Positions 33,837 through 42,854 of a stretch of DNA of 64,000 nt are shown here, piece after piece; position 1 is the stretch's first letter, and each line of letters begins with the position of its first letter. The notes below the pieces were generated by a model, which did not search any database, was not told where the DNA came from, and was given only the letters and a program-made list of their open reading frames with translations. Source of the stretch: Chloroflexota bacterium (GTDB taxonomy: Bacteria > Chloroflexota > JAJPGV01); contig JAJPGV010000035.1 in NCBI GenBank assembly GCA_021325635.1, positions 248,001 through 312,000 on the forward strand, in the 5' to 3' direction. The translations under genes and the position numbers were made by a program.

Positions 33837-33868
33837 CGTGCCAGGCTGACGCAGGTCAGCCTGGCACG
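33837..33868 (-). terminator. Strong hairpin after response regulator gene
   Basis: CGTGCCAGGCTGAC and GTCAGCCTGGCACG make a perfect 14-base stem with a GCAG loop, 14 bases past the stop of the leftward response regulator. No U-tract follows on the minus strand. It is probably a terminator of the U-less type seen in high-GC bacteria, or an insulator from the arsR region. Confidence 0.65.
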
Positions 33869-33881
33869 GCTCCAGCAGCGG

Positions 33882-34238
33882 TCAGGGAGTGTTGAGACAG
33901 CCGCGGATGACGTTGAACAGGTGATCGAGGTCGAAGGGCTTGGGTAAAAAGTCGAAGGCGCCAACGGTGCGGGCCTTTTCTTGGGCTCGGCCGTCGGCCG
34001 TCATGACCAGGATCGGCACATTGCCGTACAGGCGTCGCAGCTCTCGCGCTACGCCGTGTCCATCGAGCCGCGGGAGCCTGATGTCGAGCACCACGAGATC
34101 GGGCCGGTCGCGGGAGGCGATGTCGATGGCCTGCCGGCCATCGACCGCGGTTTGGACATCGTAGCCCTCTTCCTTCAGGGCATCGCCGACGAACTTGAGA
34201 ATCTCGGGCTCGTCATCGACGACCAGGATGCCTGGCAC
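33882..34238 (-). CDS. Single-domain response regulator
   Basis: This is a receiver-only protein of 118 residues: ILVVDDEPE (acidic pocket), Asp52 in VVLDIRLPRLDG, Thr in LVMTADG, and Lys in FLPKPFD. GTG 34238 is the start, since a longer frame upstream only mirrors the kinase gene. It starts 5 bases after the stop of the large kinase, so it is very probably its direct phosphorylation partner. No output domain is present, which implies a phosphorelay or protein-binding role. Confidence 0.88.
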   Translation of the reverse strand: MPGILVVDDEPEILKFVGDALKEEGYDVQTAVDGRQAIDIASRDRPDLVVLDIRLPRLDGHGVARELRRLYGNVPILVMTADGRAQEKARTVGAFDFLPKPFDLDHLFNVIRGCLNTP

Positions 34239-34243
34239 GAGTG

Positions 34244-37200
34244 CTACCCATCCTCCAGCGGCAGTCGAACCGTGAAAGTCGACCCGTGCCGCACCGTACT
34301 TCGGACGTTTATAGACCCCCCATGCTGGACGACGACATGATGGACGTACGACAGCCCAATGCCACTTCCGGGAATGCGACTCGGAACATTGGCGGCCCGG
34401 TGGAAGCGGGTGAACACCGCGTCCAAGTCCGCCGCCGGGATCCCGATCCCCTGGTCCGTAACCGACAGCACCGCCCAGCTGCGGCCGCCATCGATCTCTT
34501 TGCTCAAGCGCACAGCGACCTTTCCGCCATTGGGGCTGTACTTGATCGCATTGCTCACCAAGTTGGTGATGACGCGCTCCAAGCGTGTTTCGTCCCACGT
34601 GCCGTTGAGACGATCGAGGGAGGTCTCGATCGTCAGCTCGTGCCGAATAGTCATGGGCTGTTGATCGTGCAGCACACGGCGCGCCAAGGCAATGAGATCG
34701 ACGTCGCGGCGGCTCAACTGCAGCGTGCCGGCGGCCTCCAGCCGGGACACGTCCAGCAGCTCCTCGACGAGGCCGGTCATCTTCTTGGTGCTCGACTCGA
34801 CTGCCACCAGGTTCGCAACGAGCCGGTCTTCCTCGGGTATGTTCAGCCGCCTTACCTGCCGCTGCAGCAGCTGAACCAGGCCTTGAATGCCGGTCAGAGG
34901 AGTCTTGAGATCGTGCGCGGCCGCCGAAAGGAATTGCTCCTTCTGGCGCCGAAGCTCCTCTTCGCCCGACATGTCGTCGTAAACGGAAACCGCGGCGATC
35001 ACCTTACCTGCGCTATCCCGAATCGGAGTAGCGTTGACGTTGACCACGATGGATTTGCCACCTTCGCGAAGCACCTCCATCTTCTCGCCGCTGATCGTCT
35101 CCCCCTGGCGAAGGGCGCGGGCCAGCGGCCACTGGTCCACGCGGTAAGGCTGTCCGTTCACCGGCCGGCCAGCTCGGGGATCGCGCTCCCCCACGATCAT
35201 CGACGACCAGCAGCTCGATCCCCAGATACGCTCGGCCTCCTGGTTCGTCGAAACTACGCGGCCGGATGGGCCGTCACATACGACCACGCCGACGGGGAGG
35301 CTTGCCAGCAACGTGTGCAGCCGAGCGAGGCCGCGCTCGCGCTGGTTGTAGAGGCGGGCATTTTCCAGGGCGGCTGCAGCCGCGCCCGCAAGTGCGGCCA
35401 GGAGGCCCGCGTCTTCTGGGGCAAAAGCATTGGTGGCAGCGGAGTAGACCTCGATAACTCCGAGAGGCCCTGACGAGGACACGATTGGTGCGACGATCAG
35501 CGAGCCCACGGATTCACCGGACACGAGCGCTGGCAACGTGGCATTCGGCTCTGCCTGGGCGTCAGGAACGATCACTGCCTCGCCCTCCAGGATGGCGCGG
35601 CTGGCGATGCTGCGCTCCCGCGGCAAACGCAGCGTCGAGCTTGCGGCGACGTCGATGCCGCGCCCCGCCGCGAATTGGAAGCCCTGATTCGATTCTTCCA
35701 GGAGAAACACGCCGGCGACGGGGGAATGCAGAAGCTCCGACGAGGCCGCTGCCACCTCGTTGAGGACAGCCTCCACCGCCAGGCTGCTGCCAAGCTGCCG
35801 GCTCACCCTGGCCAGCCTTTCAGCCCGAAGGCGCGCGTCCTGCTCAGCTCTGAACAGCCGAGCATTTTCGAGTGCGGCGGCGGCGGCGCCGGTCAGAGCT
35901 GTCAGCAGTCCGGCGTCGTGGGGACTGAAGGCGTTGGGAGTGGTCGAATACACCTCCACCACTCCCAGGCTGCCACTGCCAGAGATGATTGGAGCGACGA
36001 CGAGCGACCCGACCGAGCCGCCGGAGACGAGAATCGGCAGAGTGGCGGTGGGCTCAGCCTGAACGTCGGCGATGATGATTGACTCGCCGATAGCGATGGC
36101 GCGGCTGGCGATACTGCGGTCACGTGGCAGGAGCATCGGTGAGCTGGCGGTGACGTCAATTCCGCGTCCGGCCACCAAGTGAAAGCCTTCATCGGAGCTG
36201 TCGAGCAGGAATACGCCCGCGACTGGGCAACGAAGCAGCTCAGAGGCCGCCGCGGCCACCCCATCCAGCACGGCTTCCACTGCCAGGCTGCGGCCCAGCT
36301 GCTGACTCAGCCGTTGAAGGCGGGCGGCTTCCTGACTGGCCCGGCGCTCAGCACCATACAGCCGGGCGTTGTCTATGGCCAGTGCGGCCTGACTGGCGAG
36401 CTCTTCGGCAAAAGCCAGGTCATCGGAGCCGAAATGGCGGCCGGATTCAGCGTGCACGAACGAGATAACCCCTAGCGTGCGGCCTCGAGCATTGAGCGGA
36501 ACGAGCATCGCGGACGTCATGCCGACGGCACGCAGCAGCCGGAGATGATCTTCATCGACCGCCGCGGACTCGAGCAGATCGTTGGGAATGTCCACATAGA
36601 GATCGGACTGGCCAGTACGTAGCACATGAGGAACGCCGTTCGGAGCATCGCGCTCCGGGGGATAACGCTGGCTGAGCTCCCGAGCCCACCGGGCTCGTTC
36701 GGGATTGGCGTGCCTGAGGGCTAGGGAATGGACGGCGCCGTCATCACCGACTACGTGAACGGTGCACCAATCCGCGAGAAGGGGAACCGCCAGGCCGGCA
36801 AGCGTATCCAGCGTGACCTGATAGTCGAGTGAGGCGTCCAGGACCTTGCTGGCGTCGGCCAGGAAGCGCTGCCGCTCCTCGGCCAGCCGCCGCACCTCAT
36901 ATTGCCGGGCATTGTCGATGGCAAGGGCGGCGCGCCGGCCAATCTCCTCAGCCAGGGCAACGTGATCCAGGGTGAACTGCCGGCCGGAGTCGCTTTGCAG
37001 AAACGAGAAGACCCCGATGGTCTTTCCCCGCGCGGCTAACGGAACGCTGATCACTGACCGCGGCGCAAGCTGCTTCAGGAGGTCCGAGGCCATCGCTCCG
37101 CTCTCTCCCTTGACTGGCCCGACGGGTGCGTCCAACTCGAGCACGTAGCGTGACTCCGCGGATTCCAGAACCTCACGGACGAGGCCGGATTCCGAGAAGG

Positions 37201-37915
37201 TGGTCTGGTGGAAGCGCTGCAGCTCGAGAGCAAGCTGCTCCTTGCCCGGATCGGTGTGGGCGACGGCCACTCGCTCGGGCAGGTGATGGGTCCCGGTCAC
37301 GTGGACGACGCACCAGTCGGCGAATAGCGGGACGATCGAGCGGGCCAAACGATCCAGCACCTCGTCATAGTCCAGTGAGCTCGCCAGCTCACGGCCCACA
37401 GCTGCCAGCACCTCCATGGGCTGGCGGGCTTGAGCCTCACGCTGGGCGCTCCGCAGCTGTGTCAACAGGTGGCGCTTTTCGAGCCCACGCTCGATAGCTT
37501 CCTTCAGCTCGGAAATACTGCACGGCTTGGCCAAGAAATTCGTGACCCCGCCCCGCAGTGCCTCGACGGCGGCCTGCATCGAGGCATAAGCGGTGAGGAT
37601 GATGGTGACGACGTCGGGGTCGCGCTCGCGAGCGGCAGCGACGACGTCAACGCCGCTCTCGTCATTCTCGAGTCGCAGGTCGGCCACGATAGCGTCGAAG
37701 CTGTGCTGGCCGATCTGTTCGTGCGCTTGCGCGGCGGTGGCGGCGATCGTTACGAGATAACCCTCCTGCTCTAGGACCGCGCCGAGCGTTAGGCGCACGC
37801 TTTCGTCGTCGTCGACGAGCAGGAGCCGGCCGTGCGCAGGAACCGTGGCGGGATGCTGTGGCGAAAGCGAGCGGCTGGCCCGACGACGCCTGGGTGGCGT
37901 CGATAGAGACGTCAT
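34244..37915 (-). CDS. Giant hybrid histidine kinase: receiver-GAF(x4)-PAS-HisKA-HATPase
   Basis: This soluble kinase has 1223 residues. The receiver (about 30-145) has phospho-Asp79 and Lys130. GAF1 (about 165-338) and GAF2 (350-520) are similar. GAF3 (about 535-690) and GAF4 (about 703-857) are close tandem copies of each other. A PAS domain follows (about 865-985). HisKA has the phospho-acceptor His1001 in HDLKTPL. HATPase has N-box NLVSNAIKYS, G1 DQGIGI and G2 GSGIGLS. No membrane segment is seen, so it senses a cytosolic signal. An N-terminal receiver suggests it is itself controlled by another kinase. Confidence 0.92.
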   Translation of the reverse strand: MTSLSTPPRRRRASRSLSPQHPATVPAHGRLLLVDDDESVRLTLGAVLEQEGYLVTIAATAAQAHEQIGQHSFDAIVADLRLENDESGVDVVAAARERDPDVVTIILTAYASMQAAVEALRGGVTNFLAKPCSISELKEAIERGLEKRHLLTQLRSAQREAQARQPMEVLAAVGRELASSLDYDEVLDRLARSIVPLFADWCVVHVTGTHHLPERVAVAHTDPGKEQLALELQRFHQTTFSESGLVREVLESAESRYVLELDAPVGPVKGESGAMASDLLKQLAPRSVISVPLAARGKTIGVFSFLQSDSGRQFTLDHVALAEEIGRRAALAIDNARQYEVRRLAEERQRFLADASKVLDASLDYQVTLDTLAGLAVPLLADWCTVHVVGDDGAVHSLALRHANPERARWARELSQRYPPERDAPNGVPHVLRTGQSDLYVDIPNDLLESAAVDEDHLRLLRAVGMTSAMLVPLNARGRTLGVISFVHAESGRHFGSDDLAFAEELASQAALAIDNARLYGAERRASQEAARLQRLSQQLGRSLAVEAVLDGVAAAASELLRCPVAGVFLLDSSDEGFHLVAGRGIDVTASSPMLLPRDRSIASRAIAIGESIIIADVQAEPTATLPILVSGGSVGSLVVAPIISGSGSLGVVEVYSTTPNAFSPHDAGLLTALTGAAAAALENARLFRAEQDARLRAERLARVSRQLGSSLAVEAVLNEVAAASSELLHSPVAGVFLLEESNQGFQFAAGRGIDVAASSTLRLPRERSIASRAILEGEAVIVPDAQAEPNATLPALVSGESVGSLIVAPIVSSSGPLGVIEVYSAATNAFAPEDAGLLAALAGAAAAALENARLYNQRERGLARLHTLLASLPVGVVVCDGPSGRVVSTNQEAERIWGSSCWSSMIVGERDPRAGRPVNGQPYRVDQWPLARALRQGETISGEKMEVLREGGKSIVVNVNATPIRDSAGKVIAAVSVYDDMSGEEELRRQKEQFLSAAAHDLKTPLTGIQGLVQLLQRQVRRLNIPEEDRLVANLVAVESSTKKMTGLVEELLDVSRLEAAGTLQLSRRDVDLIALARRVLHDQQPMTIRHELTIETSLDRLNGTWDETRLERVITNLVSNAIKYSPNGGKVAVRLSKEIDGGRSWAVLSVTDQGIGIPAADLDAVFTRFHRAANVPSRIPGSGIGLSYVHHVVVQHGGSINVRSTVRHGSTFTVRLPLEDG

Positions 37916-38020
37916 CTCAGCTCATGTGCGTGCACCGTGAAGATCAGGGCGAGCTCCACTAACCGCGGCTGCTATGGCGCGCCGGTTCACCATGACTGCC
38001 AAACGGCCCATCGGGTAGCA

Positions 38021-38056
38021 GGATAGCGCGGCTTGCAGGCAAGCCCGGCGCTATCC
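38021..38056 (-). terminator. Hairpin between response regulator and giant kinase
   Basis: GGATAGCGC and GCGCTATCC form a 9-base outer stem. GGCTTG and CAAGCC form a 6-base inner stem with a CAGG loop, and a 2-base bulge lies between the stems. It lies 38 bases past the stop of the upstream response regulator (38094). No U-run follows. It probably separates the regulator's transcript from the kinase gene. Confidence 0.6.
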
Positions 38057-38093
38057 ACGGCGGCGGAACGTCTCCGCCCAGGATAGTGGCCGA

Positions 38094-38492
38094 TTAAGAG
38101 CGGGCCCAGGCAGCCAGGCGAGGCTCATGGCGATCGAGGCAGGCCTGAACAGCCTCCAGAAAATCGGTAACGTCAAAGGGCTTGGTTACGCATTCGCAAG
38201 CATCCAGCTCAGCGCAGACTTGATGGGCGCGCGCAGAGGGGAGGGCGGTGGTCACCAGCACGGGCGCCTCGAAGCCGGGAAGAGCCCGGAGCTGTTCCGC
38301 GACCTCGATGCCGGACTGTTGACCCAGGTGATAGTCCAGCACTACCAGGTCAAAGCCTTGGGCGGCGGCAAGAGCCAGCGCGGCATCAGGATTGTTCGCG
38401 GGATACACCGTCTGGAAGCCCTGCTCCCGCAGGAGCTCGCTCATAAGCGTCAGAATCGACGGATCGTCTTCAACGACGAGTGCTTTCTTCAT
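38094..38492 (-). CDS. Single-domain response regulator
   Basis: This is a receiver-only protein of 132 residues with KALVVEDDPS, phospho-Asp53 in LVVLDYHLG, Thr in LVTTALP and Lys in VTKPFDV. ATG 38492 is chosen because the frame upstream of it is not conserved. It sits just upstream of the giant kinase, which carries an N-terminal receiver. The three may form a multi-step relay, but a hairpin lies between the genes. Confidence 0.88.
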   Translation of the reverse strand: MKKALVVEDDPSILTLMSELLREQGFQTVYPANNPDAALALAAAQGFDLVVLDYHLGQQSGIEVAEQLRALPGFEAPVLVTTALPSARAHQVCAELDACECVTKPFDVTDFLEAVQACLDRHEPRLAAWARS

Positions 38493-38568
38493 TGTGAGCG
38501 GGGGCGAACGCAAGAGCTGTGCCACCGCCGGGCACGCGCGCTGTCTCCGGAGCGCCGGCCGCTCGAAA

Positions 38569-38775
38569 CTACTGCTTCTTTGGACTCTTTTCGGCAAGAT
38601 GATTCAGCCACACGCCGACGATGGCCAGCGGAGTGCCCAGAATCAGCGTGCCAACGTACAGCTGCACGTCCGTCTGAAACTGATATGGGATCAGCGGCGA
38701 GACGCATAGCCAAAAAGCACAGAAGTAGCAGAGCAGGATGATGGGACCATCCCATCGCACAGGCCGAAAACTCAC
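38569..38775 (-). CDS. Small two-helix membrane protein, hypothetical
   Basis: This 68-residue protein has two clear membrane helices (ILLCYFCAFWLCVSPLIPY and LYVGTLILGTPLAIVGVWL) and a basic tail (EKSPKKQ). It starts at GTG 38775 and is divergent from the SufR-like regulator. No family is recognised. The clean helix-loop-helix pattern and lysine-rich C-terminus make it more likely real than chance. Confidence 0.55.
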   Translation of the reverse strand: MSFRPVRWDGPIILLCYFCAFWLCVSPLIPYQFQTDVQLYVGTLILGTPLAIVGVWLNHLAEKSPKKQ

Positions 38776-38922
38776 GGGACGGAATTAAGAATATAGAACG
38801 CCGGCGGGCATATGCCAGGTCCGCGGCCCTCCCGGGACTTTTGGACAGGATTTGGCTTCGCGTGAACGCCAACTCCAATCGAAGCCATGCGCGGTGAGCG
38901 GCAGCGGTATTCTGAAGGCCGA

Positions 38923-39642
38923 ATGTACGAAAACTCCGACGCGCGCCGGAGAGTGCTGGATCGCCTCAGAGCGGGTGCAGCCACCGTCCAGGAGCTTGCC
39001 TGCGAGGCGCAAGTCGTGCCGGTCACCATGCGGGCGCATCTCAGGGCGCTGCAGCGGCAGGGATTGGTCGGTGCCAGCGACGAGCGCGGCCATGTTGGCC
39101 GGCCGCGCCGCAGGTTTTTCCTCACGGACCAGGGCCGAGCGCGATTCCCCAACCGCTCGGCCGAGCTGACAGCTGACCTGCTGGAAGCGCTGCGGCTCGT
39201 CACCGGGCAGCGTGGTGTACGGCAAATCCTGAGCATTGCGGCCGCGCGCTACGCCGATCGTCATGCGGTGGCCGGGGCGAGCCTGCGCGATCGCGTAGCG
39301 GCGGTCGCCGAGGTGCTCGATCAGGAAGGTGGCCTGGCGCGCTGGGAGCAGGACGGCGACAGCTTCAGACTGCTGGATCTCAGCTGTCCGTACGCGATGT
39401 TGACGGGGGGCGACGACACCGTCTGCCGCTATCACACTCAGGCGGTGGCCGGAATGCTCGGCCAGCCGGTCAGGCTCGAAAGCTCGATAGCCGAGGGCGC
39501 CGGGCTCTGCGCCTTCGCGACCGAGGGACGCCTGGCTGCACACCCGGCTGCCGTGCGAACGTTCAGCGACGGGCGGCTGGCGCCCGGTCGCGCTGCCGAG
39601 GAGTGGGGCCGGCCGGGGCCGGCAGAGCAGCGCGATGCCTGA
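38923..39642 (+). CDS. SufR-like DeoR/MarR-type regulator with cysteine site
   Basis: The N-terminal winged helix reads RRRVLDRLRAGAATVQELACEAQVVPVTMRAHLRALQRQGLV, followed by a RGHVGRPRRRFFLT wing, the DNA-binding region of SufR-like proteins. The C-terminal half holds cysteines in LSCPYA, TVCRYH and GLCAF with spacing like the SufR Fe-S site (three of the four cysteines). It may sense Fe-S status or redox. GAAGG precedes ATG 38923. Its end overlaps moeA by 8 bases, so it probably controls the molybdenum cofactor genes downstream. Confidence 0.78.
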   Translation: MYENSDARRRVLDRLRAGAATVQELACEAQVVPVTMRAHLRALQRQGLVGASDERGHVGRPRRRFFLTDQGRARFPNRSAELTADLLEALRLVTGQRGVRQILSIAAARYADRHAVAGASLRDRVAAVAEVLDQEGGLARWEQDGDSFRLLDLSCPYAMLTGGDDTVCRYHTQAVAGMLGQPVRLESSIAEGAGLCAFATEGRLAAHPAAVRTFSDGRLAPGRAAEEWGRPGPAEQRDA

Positions 39643-40867
39643 GCTGTTCAACGTCTTGCCGCCCGCCCAGGCATACGAGCGCTTCCTGCAGCACTTTCGG
39701 CCGGCCGTTCGAATGGAGGATGTGCCCACAGCTGAGGCCCTAGGGCGCGTTCTGGTGCAGGCGATTACCGCTCCCTCCGACCTCCCGGCGTTTGTTCGCG
39801 CGACGATGGACGGCTTTTCGGTGCGCGCCGCCGATACCTTCGGCGCTTCGGAGGCCCTTCCCGCTTATCTGCGTGTCGTCGGCGAGGTGCCCATGGGCGC
39901 CACCGACCCGCTCCGGTTAGGAATAGGGCAGGCGGCTGTGGCGTACACCGGCGGGATGCTGGCCGAGGGCGCGGACGCGGTGGTGATGCTGGAACATACC
40001 CAATACGTCGACGCCGGCAGTATCGAGGTTCTGCGAGCGGTTGCTCCGGGCGAAAACGTGGTGCAGATAGGCGAAGACGTGCAGCGTGGCGCCGAGCTGG
40101 TGCCGGCGGGGCAGCCGCTGCGTGCCCAGGACGTTGGCGGACTGCTGGCTCTTGGCGTGATCAGCGTTCCGGTGGCGCGGCGGCCGGTGGTAGGCATCGT
40201 CTCCAGTGGTGACGAGGTCATTCCACCTGAGCAGGATCCGCGTCTTGGCCAAATCCGTGACATCAACAGCTACACGTGTGCCGCCCTGGTCGCTCAGGCA
40301 GGCGGTATGCCTCGGCTGCTCGGTATCCTCCCGGATGAGTCCGAGCGATTGGAAGCTTGCGCTCGGCAGGGGTTAGAGGAATGCGACCTGCTGGTCATGT
40401 CGGCAGGTAGCTCGGTGAGCTCTCGTGATCTGACGGCCGGCGTGATCGGCAAGCTGGGCGAGCCTGGGATCCTCGTCCACGGCATCTCCATCCATCCCGG
40501 CAAGCCGACGATCGTGGCCTTGGCTGGTGGCAAGCCCGTCTTCGGCTTGCCGGGCAATCCGGTCTCGGCGATCGTGCTGTTCGAGCTTCTGGTAACACCT
40601 ACCATCAAGAGGCTGCTGGGGCATGCTGAGCCGGATGCGTTCACCAGCGTGAGGGCACGCGTCACGCGGAAGATCGCCTCGGCCCCTGGCCGCGAAGACT
40701 ACGTGCAGGCACGGCTGGAGTCGCGGAATGGCGAGCTGTGGGCCGAGCCGCTGTTCGGGAAGTCCAACCTCATCTTCACCATGGTCAAGGCCAGCGGCAT
40801 GATCCATATACCGCTCGATCGCTCCGGCCTGGACGAGGGCGAGCGGGCCCAGGTTCGGCTGTTCTGA
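39635..40867 (+). CDS. moeA: Molybdopterin molybdenumtransferase MoeA
   Basis: This is a full-length 410-residue MoeA: ATMDGFSVRAADT, the domain III MoCF fold with VGIVSSGDEVIPP, DINSYTCAAL, VMSAGSSVSSRDLT, and VFGLPGNPVSAIVLFELLV. A domain IV ending follows. MoeA inserts molybdate (or tungstate) into adenylylated molybdopterin. It starts at ATG 39635 inside the regulator gene and shares one base (TGATG) with the next moeA-like gene. Two tandem paralogs often pair in Mo/W organisms. Confidence 0.94.
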   Translation: MPELFNVLPPAQAYERFLQHFRPAVRMEDVPTAEALGRVLVQAITAPSDLPAFVRATMDGFSVRAADTFGASEALPAYLRVVGEVPMGATDPLRLGIGQAAVAYTGGMLAEGADAVVMLEHTQYVDAGSIEVLRAVAPGENVVQIGEDVQRGAELVPAGQPLRAQDVGGLLALGVISVPVARRPVVGIVSSGDEVIPPEQDPRLGQIRDINSYTCAALVAQAGGMPRLLGILPDESERLEACARQGLEECDLLVMSAGSSVSSRDLTAGVIGKLGEPGILVHGISIHPGKPTIVALAGGKPVFGLPGNPVSAIVLFELLVTPTIKRLLGHAEPDAFTSVRARVTRKIASAPGREDYVQARLESRNGELWAEPLFGKSNLIFTMVKASGMIHIPLDRSGLDEGERAQVRLF

Positions 40868-42792
40868 TGGCCCACAAGCGCACCGTTTACCTCGAGGACG
40901 TTGGCCTTGAAGAGGCGCGCGATCACTACGGCAGCGCGCTTGCTCTGGCTGGCTTCGGCCCGATCGAGCTGGAGATGGCTCCCGTGGCCCACAGTATTGG
41001 GCGCGTGACGGCTGAGGCGGTGTGGGCCCAGATCTCAGCACCGCACTACTACGCCGCCGCGATGGACGGGGTAGCGGTCCGTTCGGCGGACACCACCGGC
41101 ACGACGGAGACAAGGCCGCGCCGGCTGCGGGTCGGAGAGCAGGCCATCTGGGTGGACACCGGTGACGCCATGCCGCCTGGTTGCGACGCGGTGATCATGG
41201 TCGAGAATCTGCAGGAGCTGCCGGGCGCTGAGGTGGAGATACATGCGCCGGTCGCGCCCTGGCAGCACGTGCGGCCTATGGGCGAGGATGTTGTCGCCAC
41301 CGAGCTCATCCTGACGGCCGGTCACCGTATACGGCCCCAGGACGCGGGGGCCGCGGCCGCGGCCGGAGTCACCGAGATCCCGGTTCGGCGGCGCCCCCGT
41401 GTGGCCATCATCCCCACCGGCAGTGAGCTCGTGGCGCCCGGCGCAGCAGTCGAAGCCGGGAAGATCATCGAATTCAATTCCATGATGCTGGCCGGCCAGG
41501 TGACCGAGTGGGGTGCGGAGCCGGACTGCCTGCCCATAACGCCCGATAGCTTCGAAGGCCTCAAGGCGGCGATTGTCGGGGCCGTGGCGGGCCATGACCT
41601 CGTGCTGGTTAACGCCGGATCGAGCGCCGGCTCGGAAGACTTCACCGCGGCGGCCATTGCCGAGCTGGGCCAGGTGGTCGTCCATGGCGTCGCCGTCCGG
41701 CCCGGCCACCCCGTGATTCTCGGCCTCGTCGGCGCCAAGCCCGTCGTGGGGGTGCCGGGCTATCCCGTGTCCGCGGTGCTCACCGTCGAGCTGTTCGTGC
41801 AGCCGCTCATCGCCAGCCTGCTGGGCGCGCCTGTCAGCCCGCGCCCCACCATGCGCGCGGCGATGACTCGCAAGGTGCTTTCGCCTATGGGCGAAGACGA
41901 GTTTCTGCGCGTCTCGGTTGGGCGAGTGGGTGAACGGGTGGTCGCGACACCGCTCAACCGCGGCGCGGGGGTGATTACCTCACTGGTGCGGGCGGATGGC
42001 CTGGTGCGCATCCCGCGCTTCTCTGAAGGAGTGAACGCCGGCGAAGAGGTTGACGTGGAGCTGCTGCGAAGCCGCGATGAGATCGACAGGACCATCGTCT
42101 GCATCGGCAGCCACGATCCGGCCATCGACGTCCTGGCCAATTTCATCGCTATCCATCATCCCGGCAGCCGGCTGTCGGCCGCGAACGTCGGCAGTCTCGG
42201 TGCTCTGCTGGCTCGAAAGCGCGGCGAAAGCCATATCGGCGGCTGCCACCTGCTGGATGAGAGCAGTGGCGCGTACAACGTGCCATACCTCGAAAGGGTC
42301 CTCGAAGGAGCCCCGGCGCTGCTGGTCCATCTTGCCATGCGCGATCAGGGGCTTATCGTGGCGGCCGGCAATCCAAAGGGCATCCGCTCCCTGGCGGATC
42401 TCTGCCGTCCCGACGTCTCGTTCGTCAACCGGCAGCGGGGGTCCGGGACACGCATGCTGCTCGACTTCGAGCTGGCCAATTCCGGACTCGACCCTGCAGC
42501 CATCCGCGGTTACGACCGCGAGGAATACACACATCTGGCGGTGGCTGTGGCCGTCTCCGGGGGCTCCGCCGACGTAGGCCTGGGGGTCCTTTCGGCAGCC
42601 CGCGCGCTCAACCTCGAGTTCGTCCCGCTGCTGCGGGAGCAATATGACCTGGTCGTTGGGCCCGCTTACTGGGACACGCCGCTGCTGGCACCGCTTCGTG
42701 AAGCGCTGGCCTCGCCCGAGCTGCGGGCCGAGATCCAGCGTCTGGGCGGCTACGACGTGACTCGTATGGGCCAGGTGCTGGCCAGCCGGTAG
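40867..42792 (+). CDS. MoeA fused to a periplasmic-binding-protein-like domain
   Basis: It has 641 residues. The first about 410 are a MoeA core (AAMDGVAVRSADT, VAIIPTGSELVAPG, LVNAGSSAGSEDF, VVGVPGYPVSAVLTVELF). The remaining about 220 form a PBP-like domain related to molybdate-sensing proteins (IVCIGSHDPAIDVLANFI, SGAYNVPYLERVL, NRQRGSGTRMLLDFEL, GSADVGLGVLSAA). In such fusions the PBP part probably binds molybdate, tungstate or a precursor and gates insertion. ATG 40867 overlaps the moeA stop. The longer frame upstream only mirrors moeA. Confidence 0.92.
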   Translation: MAHKRTVYLEDVGLEEARDHYGSALALAGFGPIELEMAPVAHSIGRVTAEAVWAQISAPHYYAAAMDGVAVRSADTTGTTETRPRRLRVGEQAIWVDTGDAMPPGCDAVIMVENLQELPGAEVEIHAPVAPWQHVRPMGEDVVATELILTAGHRIRPQDAGAAAAAGVTEIPVRRRPRVAIIPTGSELVAPGAAVEAGKIIEFNSMMLAGQVTEWGAEPDCLPITPDSFEGLKAAIVGAVAGHDLVLVNAGSSAGSEDFTAAAIAELGQVVVHGVAVRPGHPVILGLVGAKPVVGVPGYPVSAVLTVELFVQPLIASLLGAPVSPRPTMRAAMTRKVLSPMGEDEFLRVSVGRVGERVVATPLNRGAGVITSLVRADGLVRIPRFSEGVNAGEEVDVELLRSRDEIDRTIVCIGSHDPAIDVLANFIAIHHPGSRLSAANVGSLGALLARKRGESHIGGCHLLDESSGAYNVPYLERVLEGAPALLVHLAMRDQGLIVAAGNPKGIRSLADLCRPDVSFVNRQRGSGTRMLLDFELANSGLDPAAIRGYDREEYTHLAVAVAVSGGSADVGLGVLSAARALNLEFVPLLREQYDLVVGPAYWDTPLLAPLREALASPELRAEIQRLGGYDVTRMGQVLASR

Positions 42793-42854
42793 CAGCCTCG
42801 AGCGGAGGGACATCCGAGAAAACGCCGACTGCTGATAGACTGTCTCGCGGAGAC

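Noticed and set aside
34241-35473. 410-codon open frame opposite the giant kinase
   Set aside because: It mirrors the HATPase/HisKA coding region. No ribosome site or protein signature is present.
38785-39729. 314-codon open frame opposite the SufR-like regulator and moeA start
   Set aside because: The plus strand has clear winged-helix and MoeA motifs, and the antisense frame has none.
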